Source: an uncultured bacterium (GTDB lineage: Bacteria > Elusimicrobiota > Elusimicrobia > Elusimicrobiales > Elusimicrobiaceae). From it: a stretch of DNA of 64,000 nt. This document shows, one piece after another, positions 34,301 to 43,156 of this stretch; the stretch's first letter is position 1, and every line of letters starts with the position of its first letter. The stretch spans positions 186,001 through 250,000 of the forward strand of contig CASEWB010000006.1 in NCBI GenBank assembly GCA_949291545.1, in the 5' to 3' direction. The notes below the pieces were generated by a model, which worked only from the letters and a program-made list of their open reading frames with translations, was not told where the DNA came from and ran no database searches. A program made the position numbers and the translations under genes.

Positions 34301-35155
34301 ATGGATATAATTCTTTTATTATTAATACTGGCCTGCGGGGCCGGACTGATTGCCACGGCGCGCACCCGCGCGGCGCAAATTGCCCGTATGGCCAAAATGA
34401 ACGGCTGCCGCTACGACCGGGAAAAAGACTCCGTCACTACCGAACAAACCGCCGGGCGGCTGGAATTTTTTACGTTGTATTTCCACCAATACCAAAACGT
34501 TTGCACCTGCTCGGATAATTTTGCTTTTATCCGTGTGGCCGACGATAACATCTACAAAGACGATAACCCCAAAACCAAGCCCATACACTTCACTATTTTT
34601 ACGGCGGAATTAAAAAAGCGTCAATTTCCCGCCCTTAAAATCGCGCCGATTGACTCCCCTTTTGCGCCGTCCCAATATGCGTTGATGAAAACCAATATCC
34701 CGCAGATAGACAGCCGCTACCGCATCCACGCCCCCACCCCGGCTTCCGCCTTGGTGCTGACGCCCTACATTATTGGGCTCTTAAAAACGTGCAACAATAT
34801 CTACCTGGAATTAAACGACAATGCCCTTGTGTATCACGAAAACGCCCAAATGCCGTTGGCCCAGTTTCAGCAATTTCGCTTTCGGGCGCTGCAGCTTTTG
34901 CACGAATTAGAAAACCTGATTGTCCGCCTGGACGAAGCAGGCCCGGCCTCCACCGCCACCCTTACCCCCAATACCAAGGACCCGGCCGAAATGCGCGCCG
35001 AAGCCATGATGAAGGCCCTCTGCTCCACCCACAGCGAAGCCCCCTCCACCGAAGGCAACAGTTTCCGCGGAATTTGGATTATTGCCCTGCTTTTGGTATT
35101 GCTAGGAATATCGCTTCTATCATGGGTGGCTCTAAATAACTGGATTACCCGCTAG
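34301..35155 (+). CDS. Membrane-anchored protein of unknown function
   Basis: 284 residues: N-terminal membrane helix (3-19), a soluble region of about 230 residues, and a C-terminal membrane helix (about 258-278) near the end. The soluble part has no motif I recognise; it includes paired Cys in NVCTCSDNF and a run of hydrophobic strands. The loop before the last helix is Ala/Glu/Thr-rich. Two upstream in-frame ATGs exist, but TATGAT placed 7 nt before the third ATG favours this start. It ends at a bidirectional terminator. Confidence 0.7.
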   Translation: MDIILLLLILACGAGLIATARTRAAQIARMAKMNGCRYDREKDSVTTEQTAGRLEFFTLYFHQYQNVCTCSDNFAFIRVADDNIYKDDNPKTKPIHFTIFTAELKKRQFPALKIAPIDSPFAPSQYALMKTNIPQIDSRYRIHAPTPASALVLTPYIIGLLKTCNNIYLELNDNALVYHENAQMPLAQFQQFRFRALQLLHELENLIVRLDEAGPASTATLTPNTKDPAEMRAEAMMKALCSTHSEAPSTEGNSFRGIWIIALLLVLLGISLLSWVALNNWITR

Positions 35156-35165
35156 GTTTACGCAT

Positions 35166-35202
35166 AAAAAATCCGCGCCAGGATTTTCCCGGCGCGGATT
35201 TT
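35166..35202. terminator. Bidirectional terminator
   Basis: AAAAATCCGCGCC, loop, GGCGCGGATTTTT, between convergent genes. Confidence 0.9.
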
Positions 35203-35215
35203 TCTTTTCTAGCAT

Positions 35216-37267
35216 TTATTTGGTTTCAATTCCGAGCTCTTTTAAAAACGCTTTGTCGTTATAGGGGCGGCCCAGGAATTTTTCCACCATTTCGTTTTCG
35301 TCATATACGGTGCCCGGCGTATAGATGTATTCACGCAGGCGCGCGCCCAATTGCGCATTGAACAGCCCCTGCTCCTGGAATTGGCTAAAGATATCCTGCG
35401 CAATCACCAGCGACCACGCATACACATAATAGCCCACATCGTACGGATCCGTAAGCGACATAATGTGCCCAAAACTGGCTTGCGGATAAGTGCCGGGCGT
35501 CATGGGTATACCGGTGATATTTTTCATCATTTGGGCGTAGAGTTTGGTGGTATCCACGCGTTTATCGGCGGCGTGGGCGGCCACATCAAATTGGCCCAAA
35601 AAATTTTGGCGGATAAACGCCGTGGCCGCGCCTGCGTGTTTGGATTTTACCAGTGCAGCAATCATTGTATCCGGCAGGGGTTCGCCCGTTTTGTAATGCG
35701 CGGAAATTTGCTTGAGCACCTGCGGCTGCCAGGCCCAATTTTCAAGCAGTTGGGAATGGGTTTCAATATAGTCCCAAGCCACGTTGTCGCCCGTCAGCGT
35801 AGCATATTTGGAAGTGGCCATAGACATTTGCAATACATGCCCAAATTCGTGGAACAGCGTTTCCACTTCGCTATGTTCCAAAAGGGCGGGCACGCCGTTG
35901 CCAGCGGGGGTAAAGTTGGCCGCAATGACGACGGACGGCGTTTGATAAGAACCGTCCGGCAATTGGAAGCGGTCCACAAAACTCCAGGTGGCGGCGTGTG
36001 TGTATTTGCCGTCACGCGGGTACAGATCCAAATAGAAATTGGAAATCAGTTCCCCGGTTTTTTTGTCTTTGATTTGATACACCAACACGTCCGGGTGCCA
36101 AGTGGGCAAGGCGGCCTTTTCAAACGTCACGCCAAACAAGTTGCCAAAAATGTCAAACATTCCGGCAATCACGCGGTCCACTTGGAAATACTCTTTAATT
36201 TTATCGTTGTCCACCTGATAGTATTTCTTTTTGTATTCATTTTCCCAATACGGCAATTCCCAGGCGGGCATTTCGGCGGCTTTTTGGCCGGTGGTTTCTT
36301 CTTTGAGTTTCAAGTATTCTTTCAATTCTTTTTGGGCCAGCGGGGTGACCTCTTGCTGCAAGTTTTTTAAAAACTTTTCCAACGTTTGGTAGTTCTTGGC
36401 CATACGCACGGGGAGCACATAATCCGGGTATTGCTTGTAGCCCAGCAAGGCGGCCTGCTGGCGGCGCAGTTCCAGGGTATCTTCCAGCAAGGTTACGTTT
36501 TCCTTGCCGCCGCGGCGGGCAAATTTTTCCTGCAAGGCTTGGCGCGCTTTTTCATTTTTGGCCGAAGCCATAAACGGATTGTAATCCGGGTATTTGAGGG
36601 TAAGAACATATTTCCCGTCGTCGGTTCGTGCCAGGCGGTTAATAAAGGTTTCGCCCATACCGTCCAATTCTTCGCGCGTAACAAGCAGTTCGCCCTGGTA
36701 ATTGTTCAAATTGACGTTAAACTGTGTAATTTTGTTCAGCCGCTCGGTATTTAGGCGGGCATACTCGTCGGCTTCTTTTTCGGACAGCGCCATCCCCGCA
36801 CGTTCGTAGCGTTCCAGCCATTTGGCAAGCAGGCGCGCGTCTTCGTGCGCTAAGCGCGGATTGGTATCGGCATATTCCTTTAATGCACGGTAAATATCCT
36901 TGCGGGCAAACACGGCGGCTTTGGTTTGGCTGCCTTTGGCCTCCAGTTTGGCGGCGGCTTTGCGCACTTGCGGGTCGGCGTGGAAATAGGCCAAAAGCGA
37001 CAGATTTTTCGGCACGAACCAATAGGACGTATACGCGCTTTCCAACGCGAGGACCGTGTTGTTAAAATCCCGGTCTTGAGCGGGGATTTTAGCTAAAAAG
37101 TTCAAATTGACTTCCAGCTCTTTAGCGGCCTGCGCCTCCAGAGCGGCAATTTCCTGCGGCGTATAGTCAAAACGCAAATGTCCGTTTTTAAACATATCGC
37201 CGTATGCGCCGGCAAACGCCGCGCAGGGCAGCGCCAAGGCTGCTACACTCATTATCATTTTATGCAT
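35216..37267 (-). CDS. Exported M3 family metallopeptidase (oligopeptidase A/Dcp-like)
   Basis: 683 residues with a signal peptide (to about residue 20, cleavage near FAG). The zinc site is LFHEFGHVLQ, with the downstream Glu in YIETHSQLLENW, the complete M3 signature. The closing HIMSLTDPYDVGYYVYAWSLV and the length match the Dcp/OpdA branch. M3 peptidases cut short peptides; the signal peptide implies a periplasmic peptide-scavenging role. I chose the ATG 6 nt after TATAAT; it also gives the cleanest signal peptide. Confidence 0.9.
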   Translation of the reverse strand: MHKMIMSVAALALPCAAFAGAYGDMFKNGHLRFDYTPQEIAALEAQAAKELEVNLNFLAKIPAQDRDFNNTVLALESAYTSYWFVPKNLSLLAYFHADPQVRKAAAKLEAKGSQTKAAVFARKDIYRALKEYADTNPRLAHEDARLLAKWLERYERAGMALSEKEADEYARLNTERLNKITQFNVNLNNYQGELLVTREELDGMGETFINRLARTDDGKYVLTLKYPDYNPFMASAKNEKARQALQEKFARRGGKENVTLLEDTLELRRQQAALLGYKQYPDYVLPVRMAKNYQTLEKFLKNLQQEVTPLAQKELKEYLKLKEETTGQKAAEMPAWELPYWENEYKKKYYQVDNDKIKEYFQVDRVIAGMFDIFGNLFGVTFEKAALPTWHPDVLVYQIKDKKTGELISNFYLDLYPRDGKYTHAATWSFVDRFQLPDGSYQTPSVVIAANFTPAGNGVPALLEHSEVETLFHEFGHVLQMSMATSKYATLTGDNVAWDYIETHSQLLENWAWQPQVLKQISAHYKTGEPLPDTMIAALVKSKHAGAATAFIRQNFLGQFDVAAHAADKRVDTTKLYAQMMKNITGIPMTPGTYPQASFGHIMSLTDPYDVGYYVYAWSLVIAQDIFSQFQEQGLFNAQLGARLREYIYTPGTVYDENEMVEKFLGRPYNDKAFLKELGIETK

Positions 37268-37279
37268 ATATGTATTATA
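37268..37279 (-). promoter_or_regulatory. Leaderless-type -10 for the M3 peptidase gene
   Basis: TATAAT, 6 nt, ATG; no ribosome site. Confidence 0.55.
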
Positions 37280-37319
37280 GAAAAATTGAACCCCGCCCAC
37301 GGCTAAGCCGCTAATTTCC

Positions 37320-37331
37320 TATAATATAGGT
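37320..37331 (+). promoter_or_regulatory. Leaderless-type -10 for the ispH fusion gene
   Basis: TATAAT, 6 nt, ATG; no ribosome site. Confidence 0.55.
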
Positions 37332-39023
37332 ATGGAAAAAGAACAGGACGTTACCGTTGCCAAAAGCGCGGGTTTTTGCCCGGGCGTCAAACGCGCCATA
37401 GACAAAGTGCTGGAGCTGGAAGCCGCCGGCAAAAAACCCGTCTATACCATTGGTCCCTTGATTCATAACAAACAAGTGACCGATATGCTGGCTGAAAAAC
37501 AAATTACCTCTATTGACCGCCCGCAGGACGCAGCCGATAAATCCGGCGTACTGGTTATCCGCGCGCACGGCATTACGCCCCAGTTTCAGCAGGAAGTAGA
37601 ATCCTGCGGTATGGAAGTGGTGGACGCTACTTGCCCGCTTGTAAAACACGCGCAAAACATCATTGCCAAATTTGCCGAGCAGGGCTACCATACCGTTATT
37701 GTGGGAGACGGCGGCCACGCCGAAGTAATCGGTTTACTGGGATACACGCGGGGCAAAGGGGTAGTAGTCTCCGGCCCCGAGGAAGCCGCCCGCCTGCCGC
37801 ATTTTGACAACGTAAACGTTGTTTCCCAAACCACCCAAAAAGAAAGCGTATTTTACGAAACGGCCGAAGAAGTAAAAAAACACGCAGACGTCTGCCAAGT
37901 TTCCAACACCATTTGCCAACCCACCAAGGACCGCCAAAAAGAAACTATCGAGCTGGCCAAAAGCGCCGATTTGGTAATTGTCGTAGGCGGCCGCCACAGC
38001 GCCAACACCGCACGCTTGGCCCTGTTGTGCAAAGGCTTGGCCCCGGCCGTACTGCATGTGGAAACCGAGGAAGAGCTGGACTCCTCCGCCGTACAGCACG
38101 CCCAAAAAATTTTTATTACGGCCGGCGCCTCTACCCCCAACTGGGTAATCGACCGCGTGGCCGCGCGCGTGCGCGAATTACGCAAACCTAACGCTAAATC
38201 CATTTTGTCTAGGCTGGCAGGCAAAGTATGGCACTTTTTAGTGCGCAACTGCTTTTACACGGCTTTTGCCGCGTCCGCCCTCACTTATGTATGCATGCGT
38301 TTGGAAGGGGTCCCTGCCGATAAACGTCTGCTGGCGTTTGCCGGGCTTTTTGTGTATGCTTTAACCGCCTTTAACCGCGCCGCCGAGGCCGGCCCTGGAA
38401 AGAACAAACGCTTCCTGACGGCCGCTTCGTTATTGGCCGCATTAGGGGCGCTGGGGTGCGCTTTAACCCTTAGCAAGGGGGCGTTTGGTTTAGGGGCGCT
38501 CTTTTTGGCGGCGGGATTTTCGTATCCCTATCGCCATATTTTTAAACTGCAGCTGTTATCCTTCCCCGGCACCAAGGATATTGCCACCGCACTGGGCTGG
38601 GCATATGCCTGTGCTTTTTTGCCGGCATACAGCCATGGGCTGTTGCTGCGCAAAGCCTCGTATTTGGCGGTTTTCTACACATTGCTTTTGGTGTTTATGC
38701 GCTCGGTTACGCTGGGGTTTACGTCTGCCAATAAAGATTTAATTATCGGGCGGGAAAGTTTTTACAAAGCGTTCGGTATGAAGAAAACCAAATGGGCGGT
38801 AACAGTGGTGTTGCTGGCGCTGACAGCCGCATTGGGAACGCTCTTGTCGCTCACCTGGAAGCCGGCCCTGGTGGGGATGCTCCTTATCGGGCATTTATAC
38901 ACCGTTTTTATTGTAATATACTATTATAGTAAGAGCAGTACCCGCAGTGTAAAGGACGAAACCTTAATTGACGGCCAATTCTTTGTATTGTGGGCGCTAA
39001 GTGGACTAGCCGCGTATTTATAA
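37332..39023 (+). CDS. ispH: IspH (HMBPP reductase) fused to a UbiA-like membrane domain
   Basis: 563 residues, about twice normal IspH. Residues 1-285 are a complete IspH: iron-sulfur ligands Cys16 (GFCPGV), Cys101 (DATCPLV) and Cys195 (NTICQPT), His79, and the HAEVIG box at 129-134. Residues about 295-563 hold about eight membrane helices resembling UbiA prenyltransferases (FSYPYRHIFKL, TKDIATALGWAY, DETLIDGQFFVLWALSGL), but the two Asp-rich motifs are largely lost (FNRAAEAGPG and TSANKDLIIG). IspH makes the isoprenoid precursors IPP and DMAPP; the tail may anchor it or act on prenyl products. First gene of an operon with pfkA. Confidence 0.85.
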   Translation: MEKEQDVTVAKSAGFCPGVKRAIDKVLELEAAGKKPVYTIGPLIHNKQVTDMLAEKQITSIDRPQDAADKSGVLVIRAHGITPQFQQEVESCGMEVVDATCPLVKHAQNIIAKFAEQGYHTVIVGDGGHAEVIGLLGYTRGKGVVVSGPEEAARLPHFDNVNVVSQTTQKESVFYETAEEVKKHADVCQVSNTICQPTKDRQKETIELAKSADLVIVVGGRHSANTARLALLCKGLAPAVLHVETEEELDSSAVQHAQKIFITAGASTPNWVIDRVAARVRELRKPNAKSILSRLAGKVWHFLVRNCFYTAFAASALTYVCMRLEGVPADKRLLAFAGLFVYALTAFNRAAEAGPGKNKRFLTAASLLAALGALGCALTLSKGAFGLGALFLAAGFSYPYRHIFKLQLLSFPGTKDIATALGWAYACAFLPAYSHGLLLRKASYLAVFYTLLLVFMRSVTLGFTSANKDLIIGRESFYKAFGMKKTKWAVTVVLLALTAALGTLLSLTWKPALVGMLLIGHLYTVFIVIYYYSKSSTRSVKDETLIDGQFFVLWALSGLAAYL

Positions 39024-39034
39024 CGGAGGGGGAT

Positions 39035-40135
39035 ATGACTATTAAAAGAATTGGTATTTTAACCGCCGGGGGCGATTGCCCGGGATTAAACGCCGTTGTG
39101 CGCGCCGTAAGCAAAAACGCCCTGCGCCATGGCATTGAGGTGTTGGGTTTTAAAAACGGCTTTGACGGCCTGGTACGCAATGAATTTTTAACCATCACAG
39201 ACGATACCGTATCCGGCATTTTAACGCTGGGCGGCACCATTTTGGGCACCAGCAACATTGCAAACCCCTTTAAATACACCCTGCCGCCGTTTGGCACGCC
39301 GGAAGAACCGCGCGATTTATCCTCGGTGGTGTTGCATAACTTTAAAGAAAACCAGTTGGACGCATTAATCACCATCGGCGGGGACGGAACTTTGCATATG
39401 TCTCAGCAGTTTGTGGATTTGGGTATGCCCATTGTGGCCGTACCGAAAACCATCGATAACGATTTATCCGCCACCGACCAAACCTTCGGGTTCGATTCCG
39501 CCCTGGCCGTTGCTACCGAAGCCATCGACCGCCTGCACACCACCGCCCAAAGCCATCACCGCGTAATGATTATCGAAACCATGGGCCGCTATGCGGGCTG
39601 GATTGCCCTGCGCTCGGCCATTGCGGGCGGGGGCGACATTGTGCTGATACCGGAAATTCCCTATAACGACGATGTAATCGTCAATTATATTTTGGACCGC
39701 AAAGCCAAAGGCAAAACCTTCAGCATTGTAGTAGCCGCCGAAGGCGCCAAAAACGAGCTGGGCGAACAAAGCGTGGCCCGCACCTTGCCCGGCAGCACGG
39801 ACCCAATCCGCTTGGGCGGCATTGCTTACAAGTTAAGCAATATGATTGAAGACCGCACCAAAATTGAATCCCGCGCCTGCGTGCTGGGGCACACCCAACG
39901 CGGCGGAACGCCCACAGCGTTTGACCGCTGGCTTTCCACCCTTTACGGAGCGAAAGCGATGGATATGGTGCTGGAAGGAAAATTTGGTTATATGGCAGCT
40001 TTCCGCGATTTCCAAATTACGGAAGTAAAAATTGCCGATGCTATTTCGAAACTTAAACTGGTGGACCCGCACGGGCCCGAAGTGCAGGCTGCCCTGGAAG
40101 TGGGCATGAGCTTTGGTTCTGCCGATATTGGATAA
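39035..40135 (+). CDS. pfkA: 6-phosphofructokinase
   Basis: 366 residues. Motifs: GILTAGGDCPGLNAVVRA (nucleotide loop), TIGGDGTLHMSQ and VPKTIDNDL (catalytic Asp), and MGRYAGWIA (fructose 6-phosphate site). The Gly in GGDGT points to ATP as donor, while Lys in PKTIDND is the form common in PPi-dependent and mixed-clade enzymes; ATP use is likelier. The start is set by GGAGGGGG before the ATG, 11 bp after the ispH fusion stop. It commits carbon to glycolysis. Confidence 0.93.
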   Translation: MTIKRIGILTAGGDCPGLNAVVRAVSKNALRHGIEVLGFKNGFDGLVRNEFLTITDDTVSGILTLGGTILGTSNIANPFKYTLPPFGTPEEPRDLSSVVLHNFKENQLDALITIGGDGTLHMSQQFVDLGMPIVAVPKTIDNDLSATDQTFGFDSALAVATEAIDRLHTTAQSHHRVMIIETMGRYAGWIALRSAIAGGGDIVLIPEIPYNDDVIVNYILDRKAKGKTFSIVVAAEGAKNELGEQSVARTLPGSTDPIRLGGIAYKLSNMIEDRTKIESRACVLGHTQRGGTPTAFDRWLSTLYGAKAMDMVLEGKFGYMAAFRDFQITEVKIADAISKLKLVDPHGPEVQAALEVGMSFGSADIG

Positions 40136-40145
40136 GGAGTTTTAA

Positions 40146-40892
40146 ATGAACGACAATTTGGATATGATTTACGGCATTCACCCCGTAATGGAAGCGCTGA
40201 AAAGCAAAAAACGCAATGTCACCCAGCTGTATGTGTCCGACAGCAAAGCCGGCCACCGCGCTGTGGAGGAAATCATTCGTTTGGCTAAACGCTGCAACGC
40301 TAAGGTGGACCGTATAGACAACAAAACCTTGGACCGCCTGACCCGCAACGCCAACCACCAGGGCGTAATGGCCAAGGTGCAGCCCATTAAATTAATGAAG
40401 CTTTCCAATGCGCTCTACGAGTCCGACGGCAATAAAAAGGACCTGTGGCTGGCGGTGGACGAAATGACCGACCCGCAAAACCTGGGTGCCATTATCCGCA
40501 GTGCGGCGTGTTTGGGGTTTTCCACCATTATCCTGCCGCAGCGGCGCACCGTGGGCATTACGCCCGCTGTGTACAAAGTGGCTTGCGGCGCAATTGAAAA
40601 CATCAACATCGTGGAAGTAGCCAACCTCTCGGCCGCATTAAATGACCTCAAAGAAGAAGGCTTTTGGGTGTACGGCGCCGATATGGACGGCCAGCCCATT
40701 ACGGAAACGGATTACGCTTCTCCGGCGGTGCTGGTGATTGGCTCGGAAGGGTTTGGCATCCGCGAAAAAACGGCCGAAAATTGCGACCAAATTATTTCCA
40801 TTCCGCAGCGTGGCGGCGTGGAAAGTTTAAACGCTTCGGCCGCGGCCAGCATTATTATGTACGATATGATGGCTAAAATCCAACTGAAATAG
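40146..40892 (+). CDS. rlmB: 23S rRNA (guanosine 2'-O-)-methyltransferase, TrmH/RlmB family
   Basis: 248 residues: an N-terminal RNA-binding domain beginning YGIHPVMEALKS and a SPOUT knot domain with the three motifs DPQNLGAIIRSAACLGF, VLVIGSEGFGIRE and IPQRGGVESLNASAAASI. By family it methylates G2251 of 23S rRNA using SAM. GGAG precedes the ATG, and it lies 10 bp after pfkA, so it is the third gene of the ispH-pfkA-rlmB operon. It ends in a strong terminator. Confidence 0.92.
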   Translation: MNDNLDMIYGIHPVMEALKSKKRNVTQLYVSDSKAGHRAVEEIIRLAKRCNAKVDRIDNKTLDRLTRNANHQGVMAKVQPIKLMKLSNALYESDGNKKDLWLAVDEMTDPQNLGAIIRSAACLGFSTIILPQRRTVGITPAVYKVACGAIENINIVEVANLSAALNDLKEEGFWVYGADMDGQPITETDYASPAVLVIGSEGFGIREKTAENCDQIISIPQRGGVESLNASAAASIIMYDMMAKIQLK

Positions 40893-40907
40893 CTTCCTTT
40901 TGACGCA

Positions 40908-40942
40908 CAAAAACGCCCGGAGCTTTTGCCCCGGGCGTTTTT
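40908..40942. terminator. Bidirectional terminator
   Basis: AAAACGCCCGG, 10-nt loop, CCGGGCGTTTTT; it serves rlmB and the phosphatase-like gene. Confidence 0.9.
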
Positions 40943-40957
40943 GTTGGACTAAACCCT

Positions 40958-42172
40958 TTACAGATAAATTTCCACCGTATCCAATTCTTTACCCAAATTG
41001 CTGTACACTTTCAGCGTCAGTTTGCGGTCTACAATTTTGCCAGACGCATAATGGCGCGAAGCCACAAAGCGCGCGGTGGAAGAATCCGAATGGGCGCGTT
41101 TTTCCGGCGCCGGGGCGGACGTGCCCAACGTTACATACGTCACGCCGCGCGGATTGGGCTCCCCGCGGTACATGGGGAAAGTACGTTCGTAATCGGCATC
41201 GCCCCCTTGGATAACCAGTTTTACACGGTAATCTTCAAAGATTTTAATTAAATTATCGGCCACTTCCTGATTCACCCCGCGCGCCCCGGTGGAATAGGCA
41301 GGCGCATTCATTACCACAATTTTCCACTTTTCGCCCGCACCCGCCAGGGTGGTTTTGAGCCACTGCACTTGGGCCGATTTTTCGCCTATCTCCGGCGCCC
41401 AAACGGCGCCTTCGGCCACGTTCGTATCCAAGAATATAAAACGGGCGTTGGCCGTATCAAACGAATAGTACTTGGGCGTTGCTTTGCTCCACGACATATC
41501 GTGGTAGCGGGAATAATTGGTGCGCAGGAACGATTTGCTTTCCTGGGTGGCGCGGTCCGGGCCGTATTCGTTGGGCCCCAACGCAACAAACAGCGGCGTT
41601 TTGGCCAATACGTGTTTGAACGGTTCAAAAAATTCGCGGTCGGCGTCTTCATTCAGCCCGCTGTGCGTGATATTGCCGGTATGGATTAAAAAGTCGGCAT
41701 CTTCCTGCTCCATCAACGTCGCCAGCTGCGTGCGGGCCGCGGCGGCTTCGTCCGCCACCGGGGTACCGTCCGGCAGCGGCAACAGGATATCCGCCCCCGT
41801 GGCGCCCAGGGCTAAAAAGTTCACCACTTTGCGCTCGGCCGAGTACAAGGTGCGGAATGTGCCCGTAATCGGTTCCTGCACGCCGTCCCCCGCGGCATTA
41901 TTCACATACAGGCGGTAGCAGAAATCCTGGTTGGGCACGAGGCCGTACAAAATGGCTTTGTGCTGGGTGGCGGCGGGCGTAATCGTCATAATCTGGTTGC
42001 AACGCGGCGCGGGGCCGTATTCCAGCCAGGCGGGGGTTACTTCGTCCGTCTGCCATCTTAAAATCATCGTGGTTTGGGTCGGGTCCTCAATATAAGGCCC
42101 GCGGATAATCCGCGCCGCATCGCTGGTGGCGCATACAGAAAAGAAAGCCAAAAGGAGTAAAATTTTCTTCAT
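40958..42172 (-). CDS. Exported purple-acid-phosphatase-like protein lacking the metal site
   Basis: 404 residues: signal peptide (1-19), an FN3-like N-domain (about 22-108) as in purple acid phosphatases, then a metallophosphoesterase fold. Every metal motif is altered: GDxG is GATG (123-126), GDxxY is GNITH (166-170), GNHE is GPNE (199-202), the active His segment reads VMNAPAYST (287-295), and GHxHxYERT is GGDADYERT (323-331). Surrounding residues, such as YERT, are kept, so the fold is recognisable but catalysis is improbable. It may be a binding protein. TAGAAT lies 7 nt before the ATG. Confidence 0.8.
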   Translation of the reverse strand: MKKILLLLAFFSVCATSDAARIIRGPYIEDPTQTTMILRWQTDEVTPAWLEYGPAPRCNQIMTITPAATQHKAILYGLVPNQDFCYRLYVNNAAGDGVQEPITGTFRTLYSAERKVVNFLALGATGADILLPLPDGTPVADEAAAARTQLATLMEQEDADFLIHTGNITHSGLNEDADREFFEPFKHVLAKTPLFVALGPNEYGPDRATQESKSFLRTNYSRYHDMSWSKATPKYYSFDTANARFIFLDTNVAEGAVWAPEIGEKSAQVQWLKTTLAGAGEKWKIVVMNAPAYSTGARGVNQEVADNLIKIFEDYRVKLVIQGGDADYERTFPMYRGEPNPRGVTYVTLGTSAPAPEKRAHSDSSTARFVASRHYASGKIVDRKLTLKVYSNLGKELDTVEIYL

Positions 42173-42185
42173 CTTTTTTATTCTA
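42173..42185 (-). promoter_or_regulatory. Leaderless-type -10 for the phosphatase-like gene
   Basis: TAGAAT, 7 nt, ATG. A single box CCGAAAGG (centre 42238.5) lies further upstream, but without the standard promoter spacing. Confidence 0.45.
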
Positions 42186-42255
42186 CCAAATATCCTCCGG
42201 TAAAAGAAGAAACCTGCGGACCTTAAAAAATGTGCCGAAAGGGCCTGAAATTTGG

Positions 42256-42268
42256 TTAAATGAAGTAT
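42256..42268 (+). promoter_or_regulatory. Leaderless-type -10 for the 42.3-kb barrel gene
   Basis: TTAAAT, 7 nt, ATG (42269). An in-frame ATG three codons upstream lies within the hexamer, so the second ATG is preferred. Confidence 0.4.
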
Positions 42269-43147
42269 ATGAAAAAGTTTATTTTATTTTTTGCTTTCTG
42301 TATCTTTTCTTCCGCCGCGTTGCAAGCCCGCACGGTAGATGTATCCGCGGCGTATATCGGGGCGTCCCACTTTGACCAGGTACGCGCCGGGCTGACCATG
42401 GCCCCCACACTAAACTTGCTGGCGGGAGTAGAAGCCAAAATGGCCAACGAACGCGCCTTTGAAGACCCTGTGTACTCCGTCAATGTGCCTATCCGCTTGG
42501 ATTTTGACTTAATGAAAATTGAGCTGACGCCCTTCTACTACTTTAAAAACAAGAGCGACAATCCCAAATACCAAGACGCGTCCGCCTACGGCATTAACGG
42601 CCGCCTGATTATGGCCTTACAGGACGACGAAGTAAACGACCTCTACACCCACGCGGTGATTGGTGTTTCGTACGCCCGCCAAGACGGCACCGTATTTTAT
42701 GACAACGCCAATCCCGCCAACGAAGGATTCTCCCAAATGGCCTATACGCTGGAACTGCATAAAAATTTCTTCCGTATGTTTGGTTTTCAAGCGTCCGCCA
42801 GTTTGTTTCAATACCCGGACGGCATTACCGGCGTGCAAGGCGTACGCGGCGTAATGGACCAGCAGGAATTGGCTTTTACCCAAACGTTTGACGTCGTGCA
42901 CGATTTGGCCAAATATACGCTGGGTGCCCGCTTAACGCGCATGTGGCCCGACAATAACGCCACCCTGTATGTGGCCTACCGCTACGGCGAATATTACACC
43001 GCCGACCCGGAACACTCGTTTATTGTGGGCAACTCGTTTGCGGCCACGCGCTCTATCAGCGCCGATATAGCCTACAACCATGTGCGCACCATTCACAATG
43101 AAAACAAACGCGATATTTTTTACGCCCGGCTGGTTTTTTCTTTCTAG
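42269..43147 (+). CDS. Exported beta-barrel-like protein, unknown function
   Basis: 292 residues: signal peptide to about residue 19 (LQA), then repeated amphipathic strands with many Tyr, Phe and Asn, ending ARLVFSF with a terminal Phe. This looks like a small outer-membrane barrel of 10-12 strands. It leads an operon with a soluble histidine kinase, a coiled-coil protein and an AI-2E-type exporter, separated from the kinase by 9 bp with an AGGAG site. No family recognised. Confidence 0.72.
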   Translation: MKKFILFFAFCIFSSAALQARTVDVSAAYIGASHFDQVRAGLTMAPTLNLLAGVEAKMANERAFEDPVYSVNVPIRLDFDLMKIELTPFYYFKNKSDNPKYQDASAYGINGRLIMALQDDEVNDLYTHAVIGVSYARQDGTVFYDNANPANEGFSQMAYTLELHKNFFRMFGFQASASLFQYPDGITGVQGVRGVMDQQELAFTQTFDVVHDLAKYTLGARLTRMWPDNNATLYVAYRYGEYYTADPEHSFIVGNSFAATRSISADIAYNHVRTIHNENKRDIFYARLVFSF

Positions 43148-43156
43148 GAGCAGGAT

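Noticed and set aside
35351..36370. 339-codon frame antisense to the M3 peptidase
   Set aside because: A GC-driven shadow with His/Gly/Phe bias; the opposite strand encodes a clear family with a complete active site.
38990..39034. Earlier start for pfkA inside the ispH fusion gene
   Set aside because: The strong GGAGGGGG site lies directly before the downstream ATG, and the family N-terminus begins there.
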